Shown: piece after piece, positions 1 to 9,300 of the stretch
Numbering within the stretch: the first letter of the stretch is position 1
Layout: the number at the start of each line of letters is the position of its first letter
Source of the DNA: JAGOEY01 sp017997515
GTDB taxonomy: Bacteria; Pseudomonadota; Gammaproteobacteria; Burkholderiales; Burkholderiaceae_C
Assembly: GCA_026314275.1 (NCBI GenBank)
Contig: CP111109.1
Coordinates: forward strand, 930,001 to 994,000
Reading direction: 5' to 3'
Length of the DNA stretch: 64,000 bases
Made by a program: the position numbers and the translations under genes
The notes under the pieces: model-generated
Databases searched by the model: none
What the model saw: the letters and a program-made list of their open reading frames with translations, nothing else
What the model was told of the DNA's origin: nothing

Positions 1-1964
1 GGCTGCAGGTACAGGCGCACACCGGCCACCTGCTGCACCCGGTCACGCAGGCGCTGCATGCTGGCCTCCTGGTCACCCCGGCCCGGCACCATGTTGATGA
101 GCATGCGCCCGGTGTGCAGCATGGTGTTGTTGGCTGCGTCCACACCAATCACGGTACTCAAACTTTGCACCTCGGGGTCGGCCAGAATGGCGCGGGCCGC
201 GGCCTGCTGCAGTTCGGCCATACGGTCAAACGACACGTCCTGCGCGGCCTCGATGCGGGCCTGCAGCTGGCCGGTGTCTTGTGTGGGAAACAGGCCTTTC
301 GGGATCACGATGTACAGCAGCACGGTGAGCACCATGGTCAGCACGGCCACCACCAACGTGAGGCCCTGGTGGCGCAGCACCCATTGCAGCTGGCCGTCGT
401 AGCGGTGCACAACGCGGTCGAAGAAGCGCTGCACCGCCGTGCCAAATTTGCCACCTTCTTCGGCTTGCGGCTTCAACCAGCGCGCCGACATCATCGGCAC
501 CAGCGTGAGTGACACCACCGCAGAAATCAAAATGGTGATGGCCAGCGTGACCGCAAATTCGCGGAACAGACGCCCCACCACGTCACCCATAAACAGCAGC
601 GGAATCAGCACCGCAATCAGCGACACGGTGAGCGAGATGATGGTGAAACCGATCTGTTTCGCGCCTTTGAGTGCGGCCTGGAACGGTGCCTCCCCCTCTT
701 CGATGTAGCGCGCGATGTTCTCGATCATCACGATGGCGTCGTCCACCACAAAGCCGGTGGCAATGGTCAGCGCCATCAGGCTCAGGTTGTTCAGGCTGTA
801 GCCCAGCAAGTACATCGCGCCGCAGGTGCCGATGAGGGAGATGGGCACGGCCAGGCTGGCAATCACCGTGGCGCGCAGGCTGTGCAAAAAGAAAAAGATC
901 ACCAACACCACCAGCACCACGGCCAGCAGCAGCTCCAGTTGTACATGTTTCACCGACGCGCGGATGCCGGTGGTGCGGTCGGACAAGACCTCGACCTTGA
1001 GCGACGCGGGCAGGCCGGCCTGTAACTCGGGCAGTTGTTGCTGGATGGCATCTACCGTGGCGATCACGTTGGCACCGGGCTGGCGCTGCACGTTCAAGAT
1101 GATGGCTGCGGTGAGTGGAGATTCCTGTGTGCCCGCCCATGCACCGAGCCGGTTGTTCTCCGCCCCCTCCACCACCCGCGCCACGTCGCGCATGCGCACC
1201 GGGGCCTCGTTGCGGTAGGCAATGACCAGGTTCTGGTAGTCCGCCGCTGTCAGCAGCTGGTCATTGGCGTTGATGGTGTAGGCGCGTGTGGGGCCGTCGA
1301 AGCTGCCTTTGGCGCTGTTGGCGTTGGCGCTGCTGATGGCGGTGCGCAGGGTGTCCAGGCCAATGCCGTAGGACGCCAGCGCCTTGGTGTCGGCCTGGAT
1401 ACGCACGGCAGGGCGCTGCCCCCCCGCCAGCGTGACCAGCCCCACACCGTTGACCTGGCTGATCTTCTGCGCCAGCCGCGTGTTGACCAGGTTTTGCACC
1501 TCGGTCAACGGCAGTGTGTCGGACGTGATGGACAGCGACAGGATGGGTGCGTCGGCCGGGTTGACCTTGGCGTAGACGGGGGGTGCGGGCAGGTCGGCCG
1601 GCAGCAGCGAACTGCCCGCGTTGATGGCGGCCTGCACCTCTTGTTCGGCCACGTCGATCTTCAGGCCCAGACCAAACTGCAGCGTGACGATGGACACCCC
1701 TGCCGCGCTGGTGGAGGCCATACGGGTCAGGCCCGACATCTGGCCCAGCTGGCGCTCCAGCGGCGCGGTGACGGTGCGCGCCATCACCTCGGGGCTGGCA
1801 CCGGGGTACAGCGTTTGCACCTGGATGGTGGGGTAGTCCACCTGCGGCAGCGCAGCCAGCGGCAGGAAGCGAAAGCCCACCAAACCGGCCAGCACGATGG
1901 CCAGCATCAGCAAGCCGGTGGCGACGGGCCGCTCAATAAACGGGCGCGAAGGACTCATGCTCAT
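1..1964 (-). CDS. mdtB: RND multidrug efflux permease, MdtB/MdtC type (partial, C-terminus off the left edge)
   Basis: Inner-membrane proton-driven pump of a tripartite RND efflux system, exporting drugs or bile-salt-like compounds. About 654 N-terminal residues of an expected 1,030-1,040 lie in the window. The N-terminus reads RPFIERPVATGLLMLAI, then an extended LPQVDYPTIQV segment, both typical of the MdtB/MdtC branch rather than AcrB. TM2-TM6 follow, and the TM4 proton-relay pair reads VVDDAIVMIENI. The start ATG at 1964 overlaps the stop of the adaptor gene (ATGA), which indicates translational coupling; a second ATG at 1958 is possible. MdtB-type systems often carry two permeases, so a second one may follow off the edge. 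The family is certain, the substrate unknown. Confidence 0.93.
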   Translation of the reverse strand, partial: MSMSPSRPFIERPVATGLLMLAIVLAGLVGFRFLPLAALPQVDYPTIQVQTLYPGASPEVMARTVTAPLERQLGQMSGLTRMASTSAAGVSIVTLQFGLGLKIDVAEQEVQAAINAGSSLLPADLPAPPVYAKVNPADAPILSLSITSDTLPLTEVQNLVNTRLAQKISQVNGVGLVTLAGGQRPAVRIQADTKALASYGIGLDTLRTAISSANANSAKGSFDGPTRAYTINANDQLLTAADYQNLVIAYRNEAPVRMRDVARVVEGAENNRLGAWAGTQESPLTAAIILNVQRQPGANVIATVDAIQQQLPELQAGLPASLKVEVLSDRTTGIRASVKHVQLELLLAVVLVVLVIFFFLHSLRATVIASLAVPISLIGTCGAMYLLGYSLNNLSLMALTIATGFVVDDAIVMIENIARYIEEGEAPFQAALKGAKQIGFTIISLTVSLIAVLIPLLFMGDVVGRLFREFAVTLAITILISAVVSLTLVPMMSARWLKPQAEEGGKFGTAVQRFFDRVVHRYDGQLQWVLRHQGLTLVVAVLTMVLTVLLYIVIPKGLFPTQDTGQLQARIEAAQDVSFDRMAELQQAAARAILADPEVQSLSTVIGVDAANNTMLHTGRMLINMVPGRGDQEASMQRLRDRVQQVAGVRLYLQ

Positions 1965-3268
1965 GGGTTTTGCGCAGGGCGACGCCCTTCACGGCGGGGG
2001 CCGGATGCGCCGTTGCGCGGGGCCGATGCTGCACCCGCAGGCCGTGCCGCTGTATCGGACGCCAGCCGCACACTGGCCCCGTCGGTCAGCCGGTCACCGC
2101 CTTCGGTCACCACCCGTTCACCCTCTTTCAGCCCTTCGGTGACCACGATGTTTTCCACCGTGCCCTGGCCGCGTTTGACAACACGTGTGGACACGGTGCG
2201 GTCTTCGTTGATCACATACACAAAGTCGCCGGTGGCCCCGGTGCGCAGCGCCGTGACGGGCACCACCACCGCGCCCTGCAGCGTGCGCAGCAGCAGCCGT
2301 ATGTTCACAAACTGGTTCGGGAACAGCGTACCCGCCGCGTTCTGGAAACGTGCCTTGGCGCGTACGGTGCCGGTTTGCACATCGACCTGGTTGTCGAGCG
2401 TGAGGAACACCCCTTTGTCGAGCACGTTGCTGCGGGTGCGATCCAGTGCGGTCACCGGCAGGCGTTTGTCCTCCGCAGCGCGGGCCTGGATGTCGGGCAC
2501 GCGGTCTTGCGGCACCGAGAACTGCACGTCCACCGGGTTGATCTGGGTGATGACGGCAATACCCGCCGCGTCGCCCGACGACACCACATTGCCCGCGTCC
2601 ACCACCCGCAGGCCGACCCGCCCGCTGATGGGCGCGGTGACCCGGGTGAAGTCGAGGTTGAGCTGCGCGGTTTTCTCGGACGCGCGGTCGGACGTGACCG
2701 TGCCCTCCAGTTGCTGCACCAGCGCGGCCTGGGTGTCCACCTCCTGGCGGGCAATCGAGTCCTGCGCCAGCAGGGTCTGGTAACGCTGCAAGGTGATGCG
2801 TGCATTGGCCAGCTGGGCCTCGTCGCGCTGGCGTGTGCCCTGCGCCTGCATCAGCGCCTGCTGAAACGGACGCGGGTCGATCTGCGCCAGCAGCTGGCCC
2901 TTGGTCACCATCTGGCCCTCGGTGAACAGCACCTGCGTCAATACCCCCGACACCTGTGGCCGCAGCGTGATGGTGGCCACCGGGGTGACCGTGCCCAGCG
3001 CGTCGATGTAGACCGGCACGTCGGCACGGCGGGCTGCCGCCTCACCCACCGTCACCCGCGCCCCCCCGGGGCCACCAAAACCACCGGGGGCCTTGACCGC
3101 CGGGCGGTGGATCAGGTACCACGCTGCGCCCCCCACCGCCAGCATCACCAGCAAAGCCACCAGCGCCCCGAACCAGCGGCCCCGGCGCGAAGGTGGGGCG
3201 GTAACGGCGACAGCGGGTGCGGCCTCGGCAGCGTCCTGGGCGGTGGGTGATTCGTTCTTCGGGTTCAT
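1961..3268 (-). CDS. mdtA: RND efflux periplasmic adaptor (membrane fusion protein), MdtA-like
   Basis: Periplasmic adaptor of 435 residues that links the RND permease to an outer-membrane channel. After a short polar N-terminus, one membrane anchor spans about residues 33-52. Then come the lipoyl/barrel-sandwich half-motif (GTVTPVATITLRPQVSGVL), an alpha-hairpin, the second lipoyl half (LDFTRVTAPISGRVG) and a beta-barrel ending in EGLKEGERVV. The ATG at 3268 was chosen because it gives the usual MNPK start ahead of the anchor; the open frame runs upstream to 3586 but that part has no family character. It is the first gene of the pump operon. The 240 bp upstream (3269-3508) hold the divergent promoters; I see no clear operator there. 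Confidence 0.93.
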   Translation of the reverse strand: MNPKNESPTAQDAAEAAPAVAVTAPPSRRGRWFGALVALLVMLAVGGAAWYLIHRPAVKAPGGFGGPGGARVTVGEAAARRADVPVYIDALGTVTPVATITLRPQVSGVLTQVLFTEGQMVTKGQLLAQIDPRPFQQALMQAQGTRQRDEAQLANARITLQRYQTLLAQDSIARQEVDTQAALVQQLEGTVTSDRASEKTAQLNLDFTRVTAPISGRVGLRVVDAGNVVSSGDAAGIAVITQINPVDVQFSVPQDRVPDIQARAAEDKRLPVTALDRTRSNVLDKGVFLTLDNQVDVQTGTVRAKARFQNAAGTLFPNQFVNIRLLLRTLQGAVVVPVTALRTGATGDFVYVINEDRTVSTRVVKRGQGTVENIVVTEGLKEGERVVTEGGDRLTDGASVRLASDTAARPAGAASAPRNGASGPRREGRRPAQNP

Positions 3269-3508
3269 GGTTTTCCTGTCTGAGCCTGCACCGACCCGTG
3301 CAAGCAGCCGCCGCCATGGTAGCCGCAGGGTATGGCGGGCCCACCAACGGCGTGCGAAGAAAAGTAAAGAACCTTGCGCTTCACACCCGCTGCCTGCATT
3401 TCGCGCTCCTGTTTGCGGCTTCCGTCGCAAACCGCTGGTGGCGACATGTAAGCGAAGCCACAGTACAGCCCATAGATCTTTAACCCCCTTTTTACCGAGG
3501 AGTTCCCC

Positions 3509-4042
3509 ATGCTGCTGCAAATCCTGGCCCACACCCCCACCTGGGTCTTCGCCCTGTTCGGCGTCCTGCTCTGGGTGGGCATCCAACAGCTGTTCCCCCG
3601 GCGTGCCAGCCTGGCACGGATCACCGTGATGCCGGTGGTGATGACGGCGCTGGCGGTGTACGGCGTGGTGTCCGCCTTTGCCGACACGCCCTGGGCGCTG
3701 GCAGCCTGGGCGGCCACAGCGCTGCTGGTGGGGGCGGCCACGCTACTGCTGGCACCGGCCTCCACGGCGCAAAACCAGCCGCACTACCAGCCGCAGACCC
3801 GCAGCTTCAGCCTGCCGGGCAGTGGGGTGCCGCTGGCGCTGATGATGGGCATCTTCACCACCAAATACGCCGTGGGTGTGGCCTTGTCCCTGCAGCCTGC
3901 GCTGGCGCACGACACGCTGGTCGCGCTGGGCATCAGCAGCCTGTATGGGGTCTTCAGCGGCAGTTTTATCGCCCGTGCGCTGTGGCTATGGCGCCTGGCG
4001 CTGGCGGCCCATGCCGCGCCAACAGCGGCCTACGCACAGTAA
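3509..4042 (+). CDS. DUF6622-like integral membrane protein
   Basis: Predicted inner-membrane protein of 177 residues with about five hydrophobic segments (near residues 8-25, 38-58, 62-80, 110-130 and 137-165). A good Shine-Dalgarno (GAGGAG, 3497-3502) precedes the ATG. It opens a four-gene run on one strand with a 2TM protein and a LytS/LytTR pair. Transport or sensing are possible roles, but nothing in the sequence names a substrate. Function unknown. Confidence 0.75.
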   Translation: MLLQILAHTPTWVFALFGVLLWVGIQQLFPRRASLARITVMPVVMTALAVYGVVSAFADTPWALAAWAATALLVGAATLLLAPASTAQNQPHYQPQTRSFSLPGSGVPLALMMGIFTTKYAVGVALSLQPALAHDTLVALGISSLYGVFSGSFIARALWLWRLALAAHAAPTAAYAQ

Positions 4043-4076
4043 ACCCCACCACATTACACATACCAAGGAGCACGCC

Positions 4077-4379
4077 ATGCACTACCGCAACCATTCCGAC
4101 ACCACACCCATCGACCAGCTCGCCCGCCGCCGCGCGGGTGCCAAGCTTGGCTGGTACCTGCACGCGGGTATCTACATCGCGGTCAACATCCTGCTGGCCG
4201 TGTTGTCGGCCCAGAGCGGGCGCAACTGGGCCGTGTTCCCGGCGCTGGGCTGGGGCCTGGGGCTGGCGATCCATGGGGTGGTGGTGTGGCTCAAGCTCAC
4301 GCAGCACGGTTTTTACGCCCGTATGGTGGCGCGTGAACGCGCTGTGCTCGAAAAAAGCGGCGCAGCAGACCCGTGGTGA
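4077..4379 (+). CDS. 2TM domain-containing small membrane protein
   Basis: A 100-residue protein with two membrane helices (about residues 25-45 and 52-72) in the arrangement of the 2TM domain (PF13239), which often sits beside or is fused to LytS-type histidine kinases. The ATG at 4077 is preceded by AAGGAG at a normal distance. It lies 15 bp before the kinase gene, so the two are probably co-transcribed and may act together in the membrane. The longer open frame from 3876 overlaps the upstream gene and is not used. Confidence 0.75.
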   Translation: MHYRNHSDTTPIDQLARRRAGAKLGWYLHAGIYIAVNILLAVLSAQSGRNWAVFPALGWGLGLAIHGVVVWLKLTQHGFYARMVARERAVLEKSGAADPW

Positions 4380-4394
4380 AGCGCCCCGCAGGCT

Positions 4395-5492
4395 GTGCCC
4401 TGCCGCACAATGGCAGCCACGCCATGGACCACACCCTGCCCCCCGGTTCGCCCCTTTGACTACCGCGTTGCGGCCCGCCACGGGCTGGTGACTGCCGCCT
4501 TCTGCTGCCTCATCGCCGCCGGTCTGACCCTGGCAAAACAAGCAGCGTGGGATGTGCAGCTGGTCTATTCACTCGCCATCGGGCTGACCAGCTGGCTGGT
4601 GATCGAGCTGGGCCGCCAGTGGCTCACGCGCCGCTCGCCCATTCCCTGGCCGCTGGGCTGGCGCGGTTTTGCACTCACTGCCGCCGGGGTCTGCATCGGC
4701 TTTGTCGTGGGCACCGCGCTGGGTGACCTCTACAGTGGCGGCCACCAGGGTGGGCGGCCCCGTATGTTCGAATCTGGTGGGCTGCTGCCAGGCTTGGTCA
4801 CCACGGTGTTTGCCACGGTGGCCATCTCGGGTTTCTTCTACAGCCGGGGCAAGTCGCGCCACCTCGAGGCCCTGGTAGCCCTGGCCCAACGCGACGCCGC
4901 CGAGGCGCGCCTGAAGCTGCTGGAGACCCAGCTGGAGCCGCACATGCTGTTCAACACCCTGGCCAACCTGCGGGTGCTGGTGGCGCACGACCCGGCTCGT
5001 GCCCAGCACATGCTGGACCACCTGATCGCCTATTTGCGCGCCACGCTGGGCGCATCGCGCAGCACCGAACACCCGCTGCAGGCCGAGTTTGACCGCCTGC
5101 GCGACTACCTGGCGCTGATGGCGGTGCGTATGGGCCCACGCCTGCGCTACACACTGGATCTGCCCGATGACCTGGCCGACCAGCCCGTGCCCACCCTGCT
5201 GCTGCAGCCGCTGGTGGAAAACAGCATCACCCATGGGCTGGAGCCCCAGGTGGAAGGTGGCCACATCACCGTACAGGCCCGGCGCGAGGGCGACCGGCTG
5301 GTGTTGAGCGTGACTGACAGCGGTGTGGGCCTCGACATGCCCACCACACACGCCGGTGGCGGCTTTGGCCTGGCCCAGGTGCGCGAACGGCTGGCCACGG
5401 CCTATGGCACACAAGGCACTATCGAATTGATAGCTGGTAGCGCAGTTGGAACGTGCGCCAGAGTCATATTTCCTTTAAAAAATGAGCCTTAA
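4395..5492 (+). CDS. LytS/YehU-family sensor histidine kinase
   Basis: Membrane-bound histidine kinase of 365 residues. Four hydrophobic segments fill about residues 30-150. They are followed by the His_kinase (PF06580) domain with the phospho-acceptor motif QLEPHMLFNTL (His near residue 183) and an HATPase_c domain (N box LQPLVENSITHG; G box DSGVGL). It overlaps its response regulator by 11 bp, so the two are coupled. The start is uncertain: ATG at 4395 or 4410. The last 25 codons are written across a dispersed repeat (5426-5472), so this protein's C-terminal tail may be peculiar to this lineage. The signal sensed is unknown. Confidence 0.88.
   Translation: MPCRTMAATPWTTPCPPVRPFDYRVAARHGLVTAAFCCLIAAGLTLAKQAAWDVQLVYSLAIGLTSWLVIELGRQWLTRRSPIPWPLGWRGFALTAAGVCIGFVVGTALGDLYSGGHQGGRPRMFESGGLLPGLVTTVFATVAISGFFYSRGKSRHLEALVALAQRDAAEARLKLLETQLEPHMLFNTLANLRVLVAHDPARAQHMLDHLIAYLRATLGASRSTEHPLQAEFDRLRDYLALMAVRMGPRLRYTLDLPDDLADQPVPTLLLQPLVENSITHGLEPQVEGGHITVQARREGDRLVLSVTDSGVGLDMPTTHAGGGFGLAQVRERLATAYGTQGTIELIAGSAVGTCARVIFPLKNEP
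5426..5472. repeat. Dispersed repeat family A, copy 1 (inside the kinase gene)
   Basis: Carries the family signature TTGATAGCTG, then GCGCA, then about ten variable bases, then GCGCCAGAG and an ATTT-rich end. It lies within the 3' end of the LytS-type gene and is translated. Related copies occur at nine other places in this window. Confidence 0.6.
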
Positions 5493-6279
5493 AACCCCCA
5501 CCGCGCTGATTGCCGAAGACGAGCCCTTGCTGGCCCTGGCATTACAAGCCGAGCTGGCCCGAGTCTGGCCCGCTCTGCAGATAGCCGCCACCGTGGGCGA
5601 TGGCCTGTCGGCCGTGGCCCAGGCACTGGCGCTGCGGCCCGATGTGTTGTTCTTTGATATTCGTATGCCCGGCCAAAATGGACTGGAAGCCGCCGCAGCG
5701 CTGGCCGACGCCTGGCCGCTGGACGTGCCCTTCCCCGCGCTGGTGTTTGTGACGGCCTACGACCAGCACGCGCTGGAGGCGTTTGATGCCCAGGCCGTGG
5801 ACTACCTGCTCAAACCCGTGCAGACCACCCGCCTGGCCCGCACCGTGGAGAAAATCCAGCGCAGCCTGCCCGGCTCCGCCGCCGCCCCCGACATGGAACA
5901 CACCCTCGACCAGCTGCGCCAGCTACTGGCCCCCACACCCACCCCGGCAAGCCCCCGCCTGCGCCACATCCAGGCCAGCGTGGGCAGCCAGATCCACCTG
6001 GTGCCGATGCAAGACGTGCTGTATTTCGAGGCCGCCGACAAATACGTGCGGGTGCTGACCGAAGGACATGAATACCTGATCCGCACCCCGCTGAAAGACC
6101 TGCTGCCCCAGCTCGACCCCGATCAGTTCTGGCAGGTGCACCGCGGCACGGTGGTACGCGCCGACGCCATCGACCGGGTGCTGCGCGACGAAGCCGGAAA
6201 ACTCAGCCTGACACTGCGCGGACGGGCGGAGGTGTTGGGGGTGGGGCGGGTGTATGGGGGGGTGTTCAGGGGGATGTGA
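5482..6279 (+). CDS. LytTR-family response regulator
   Basis: Cytoplasmic DNA-binding response regulator of 265 residues, partner of the overlapping LytS-type kinase. The receiver domain fills residues 6-130, with acidic pocket AEDE (11-14) and phospho-acceptor Asp59 in LFFDIRMPG; the conserved Lys lies in YLLKPV. A LytTR (AlgR/VirR-type) domain occupies about residues 160-262 (LYFEAADKYVRV, then FWQVHRGTVV). Targets are probably the two membrane-protein genes upstream or distant loci. It ends only 39 bp before the oldest end of the CRISPR array; I see no terminator in that gap. Confidence 0.9.
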   Translation: MSLKTPTALIAEDEPLLALALQAELARVWPALQIAATVGDGLSAVAQALALRPDVLFFDIRMPGQNGLEAAAALADAWPLDVPFPALVFVTAYDQHALEAFDAQAVDYLLKPVQTTRLARTVEKIQRSLPGSAAAPDMEHTLDQLRQLLAPTPTPASPRLRHIQASVGSQIHLVPMQDVLYFEAADKYVRVLTEGHEYLIRTPLKDLLPQLDPDQFWQVHRGTVVRADAIDRVLRDEAGKLSLTLRGRAEVLGVGRVYGGVFRGM

Positions 6280-6318
6280 GGGTGAACGCAATCCTGTTGC
6301 CCCCGCTGCTTGCACTGC

Positions 6319-9300
6319 GTTTTGAGCTGCCTGTGCGGCAGTGAACAAGAACGCAACGGCTGTGCTGGACAAGCTGCTTTTCTGAGCTGCCTATGCGGCA
6401 GTGAACGCAAGGCACCGGGCAACTACCCGCATGCGAGTTTTTCTGAGCTGCCTGTGCGGCAGTGAACGAGGTGTGTCTACGTGGGTTCCGTGTCTACGTT
6501 TTCTGAGCTGCCTGTGCGGCAGTGAACGCATTGATTGCCTTGTAGGCAAACCATGACATTTTCTGAGCTGCCTGTGCGGCAGTGAACACAGCAGAAGCGA
6601 GTCGTCAGCCGCACCGCTGTTTCTGAGCTGCCTGTGCGGCAGTGAACCCGCTCCACCTCCGCAGCAAGGGCGGCGTTCTCTTTCTGAGCTGCCTGTGCGG
6701 CAGTGAACCCGACCCGGCGACGGTGGCCGCGCCGCGTATCTTTCTGAGCTGCCTGTGCGGCAGTGAACCCGACCCGGCGACGGTGGCCGCGCCGCGTATC
6801 TTTCTGAGCTGCCTGTGCGGCAGTGAACAAGATGAAGGCGCTCGGGCTTGACCCGACGATTTTCTGAGCTGCCTGTGCGGCAGTGAACAAGTACACCGTA
6901 CTCACGCCCATCAAGCACGATTTTCTGAGCTGCCTGTGCGGCAGTGAACGGGCGCGGCAAGCACCTGAACAACAGCCTCATTTTCTGAGCTGCCTGTGCG
7001 GCAGTGAACAAATCTGGTCTGCCAGATAGACCACTGAATTATTTCTGAGCTGCCTGTGCGGCAGTGAACGTTGATCTGGTGTGCGAGGTGGTTTCGTAAT
7101 GTTTCTGAGCTGCCTGTGCGGCAGTGAACGACTGCAAGCTGTCTCGGGCTTCAATGGCTTTTTTCTGAGCTGCCTGTGCGGCAGTGAACCCTGTCTGCCT
7201 TGACCACCGGCATGCGTGCAGTTTCTGAGCTGCCTGTGCGGCAGTGAACGTAGCACCCACCCCGGTGACTACCGACGTAACTTTCTGAGCTGCCTGTGCG
7301 GCAGTGAACACGCCATACGGCCCGACCGACTGATACCCGTATTTTCTGAGCTGCCTGTGCGGCAGTGAACGCGACAAGGCTGTGATGATCCACCGACGTG
7401 ACTTTCTGAGCTGCCTGTGCGGCAGTGAACCGTGAACTGCGCCGGGTGAACCCGGACAACCTTTTCTGAGCTGCCTGTGCGGCAGTGAACTTTTCATGGG
7501 AGGTAGTCGCTTTCTGTGCCGATTTCTGAGCTGCCTGTGCGGCAGTGAACATGCCAAGGTCTTCGACCAGTGGGCACACCTCTTTCTGAGCTGCCTGTGC
7601 GGCAGTGAACCCTCTTTTTGACCGGGTGACCGACCCGGCGACTTTCTGAGCTGCCTGTGCGGCAGTGAACGTTCGGTCATACGCGCCGCGTCTGGCCGTG
7701 ATTTTCTGAGCTGCCTGTGCGGCAGTGAACGCTCGGTCATACGCGCCGCGTCTGGCCGTGATTTTCTGAGCTGCCTGTGCGGCAGTGAACGCTCGGGTTG
7801 CGGCAATCGTTGCGGTTTTGCTTTTCTGAGCTGCCTGTGCGGCAGTGAACGCACCAGTCAGGGCAGTATCTGCGCCGACGTATTTCTGAGCTGCCTGTGC
7901 GGCAGTGAACATGCCCTTCACCCTGCTTTGTGACTTCGCGACTTTCTGAGCTGCCTGTGCGGCAGTGAACCCGTCTTTGAAATGGAAGCCTCCCGCGAAG
8001 ACTTTCTGAGCTGCCTGTGCGGCAGTGAACCAGATCAAACTGCGCGTGCACATCCCCCTGATTTTCTGAGCTGCCTGTGCGGCAGTGAACGATGCTTGGG
8101 CTTCTAAGGCGCAGGTTCAGCATTTCTGAGCTGCCTGTGCGGCAGTGAACGCCGTGTACCAGCAGGCCGGGGCCGTGTCTGCTTTCTGAGCTGCCTGTGC
8201 GGCAGTGAACTTGAGGGTGAAGCGCCTTTACCCCAAGCTGGATTTTCTGAGCTGCCTGTGCGGCAGTGAACACTGCGACGCATTTCAAGTGTCCTTTTCC
8301 TCTTTTCTGAGCTGCCTGTGCGGCAGTGAACCGCTGGCGAACGTGCCGATTTCCGCGCTGCGTTTTCTGAGCTGCCTGTGCGGCAGTGAACATCAACACC
8401 CCGACCACCGCGCCCGTGCGGCTTTTCTGAGCTGCCTGTGCGGCAGTGAACAATTCGATTTTGGTAATCATCGACTTTGTGAATTTCTGAGCTGCCTGTG
8501 CGGCAGTGAACACTTTTGGATTCATCGTTTCCTCCATGTCCAGTTTCTGAGCTGCCTGTGCGGCAGTGAACCGGCTGGGACGTGGACTGGGGCCTCACCG
8601 ACTTTTCTGAGCTGCCTGTGCGGCAGTGAACTTGCAGGGCGCGCTGGCGGGCGGCGTCGGCATTTTCTGAGCTGCCTGTGCGGCAGTGAACGAACCGGGT
8701 GGACAGCATCACCGACGCGCGCGTTTCTGAGCTGCCTGTGCGGCAGTGAACTACAACGCCGTGCTGATCCAGTACATGCCGCTTTTCTGAGCTGCCTGTG
8801 CGGCAGTGAACGGATCCTCACGCTCAGCTACAAACCTGGCTCGTTTCTGAGCTGCCTGTGCGGCAGTGAACAGCGGCAAATTCCTTGCCCCCAATCTCGA
8901 AGATTTCTGAGCTGCCTGTGCGGCAGTGAACCCCATGAAGGCGGTACGCATTCCGGCCAGGGTTTTCTGAGCTGCCTGTGCGGCAGTGAACCTGAATACT
9001 GGGCGGCCTTGGTCGCCGTACTGTTTCTGAGCTGCCTGTGCGGCAGTGAACTTGGTGAATGGTGCGGCTGCGGTGACAGACTGTTTCTGAGCTGCCTGTG
9101 CGGCAGTGAACCCGGGGAAATCGCCGCGCGGCTAGCGCCCACTTTTCTGAGCTGCCTGTGCGGCAGTGAACACTACCAGCGCGGCATCGTCAAGTGGACA
9201 TACTTTCTGAGCTGCCTGTGCGGCAGTGAACACCCCGACACCTCGGCAATGGACCGGGCTTTTTTTCTGAGCTGCCTGTGCGGCAGTGAACCAGTGCGCG

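Noticed and set aside
1035..2783. Very long plus-strand ORFs opposite the RND genes and other GC-rich genes
   Set aside because: These are shadow frames caused by high GC codon bias; the minus-strand frames have clear family motifs.
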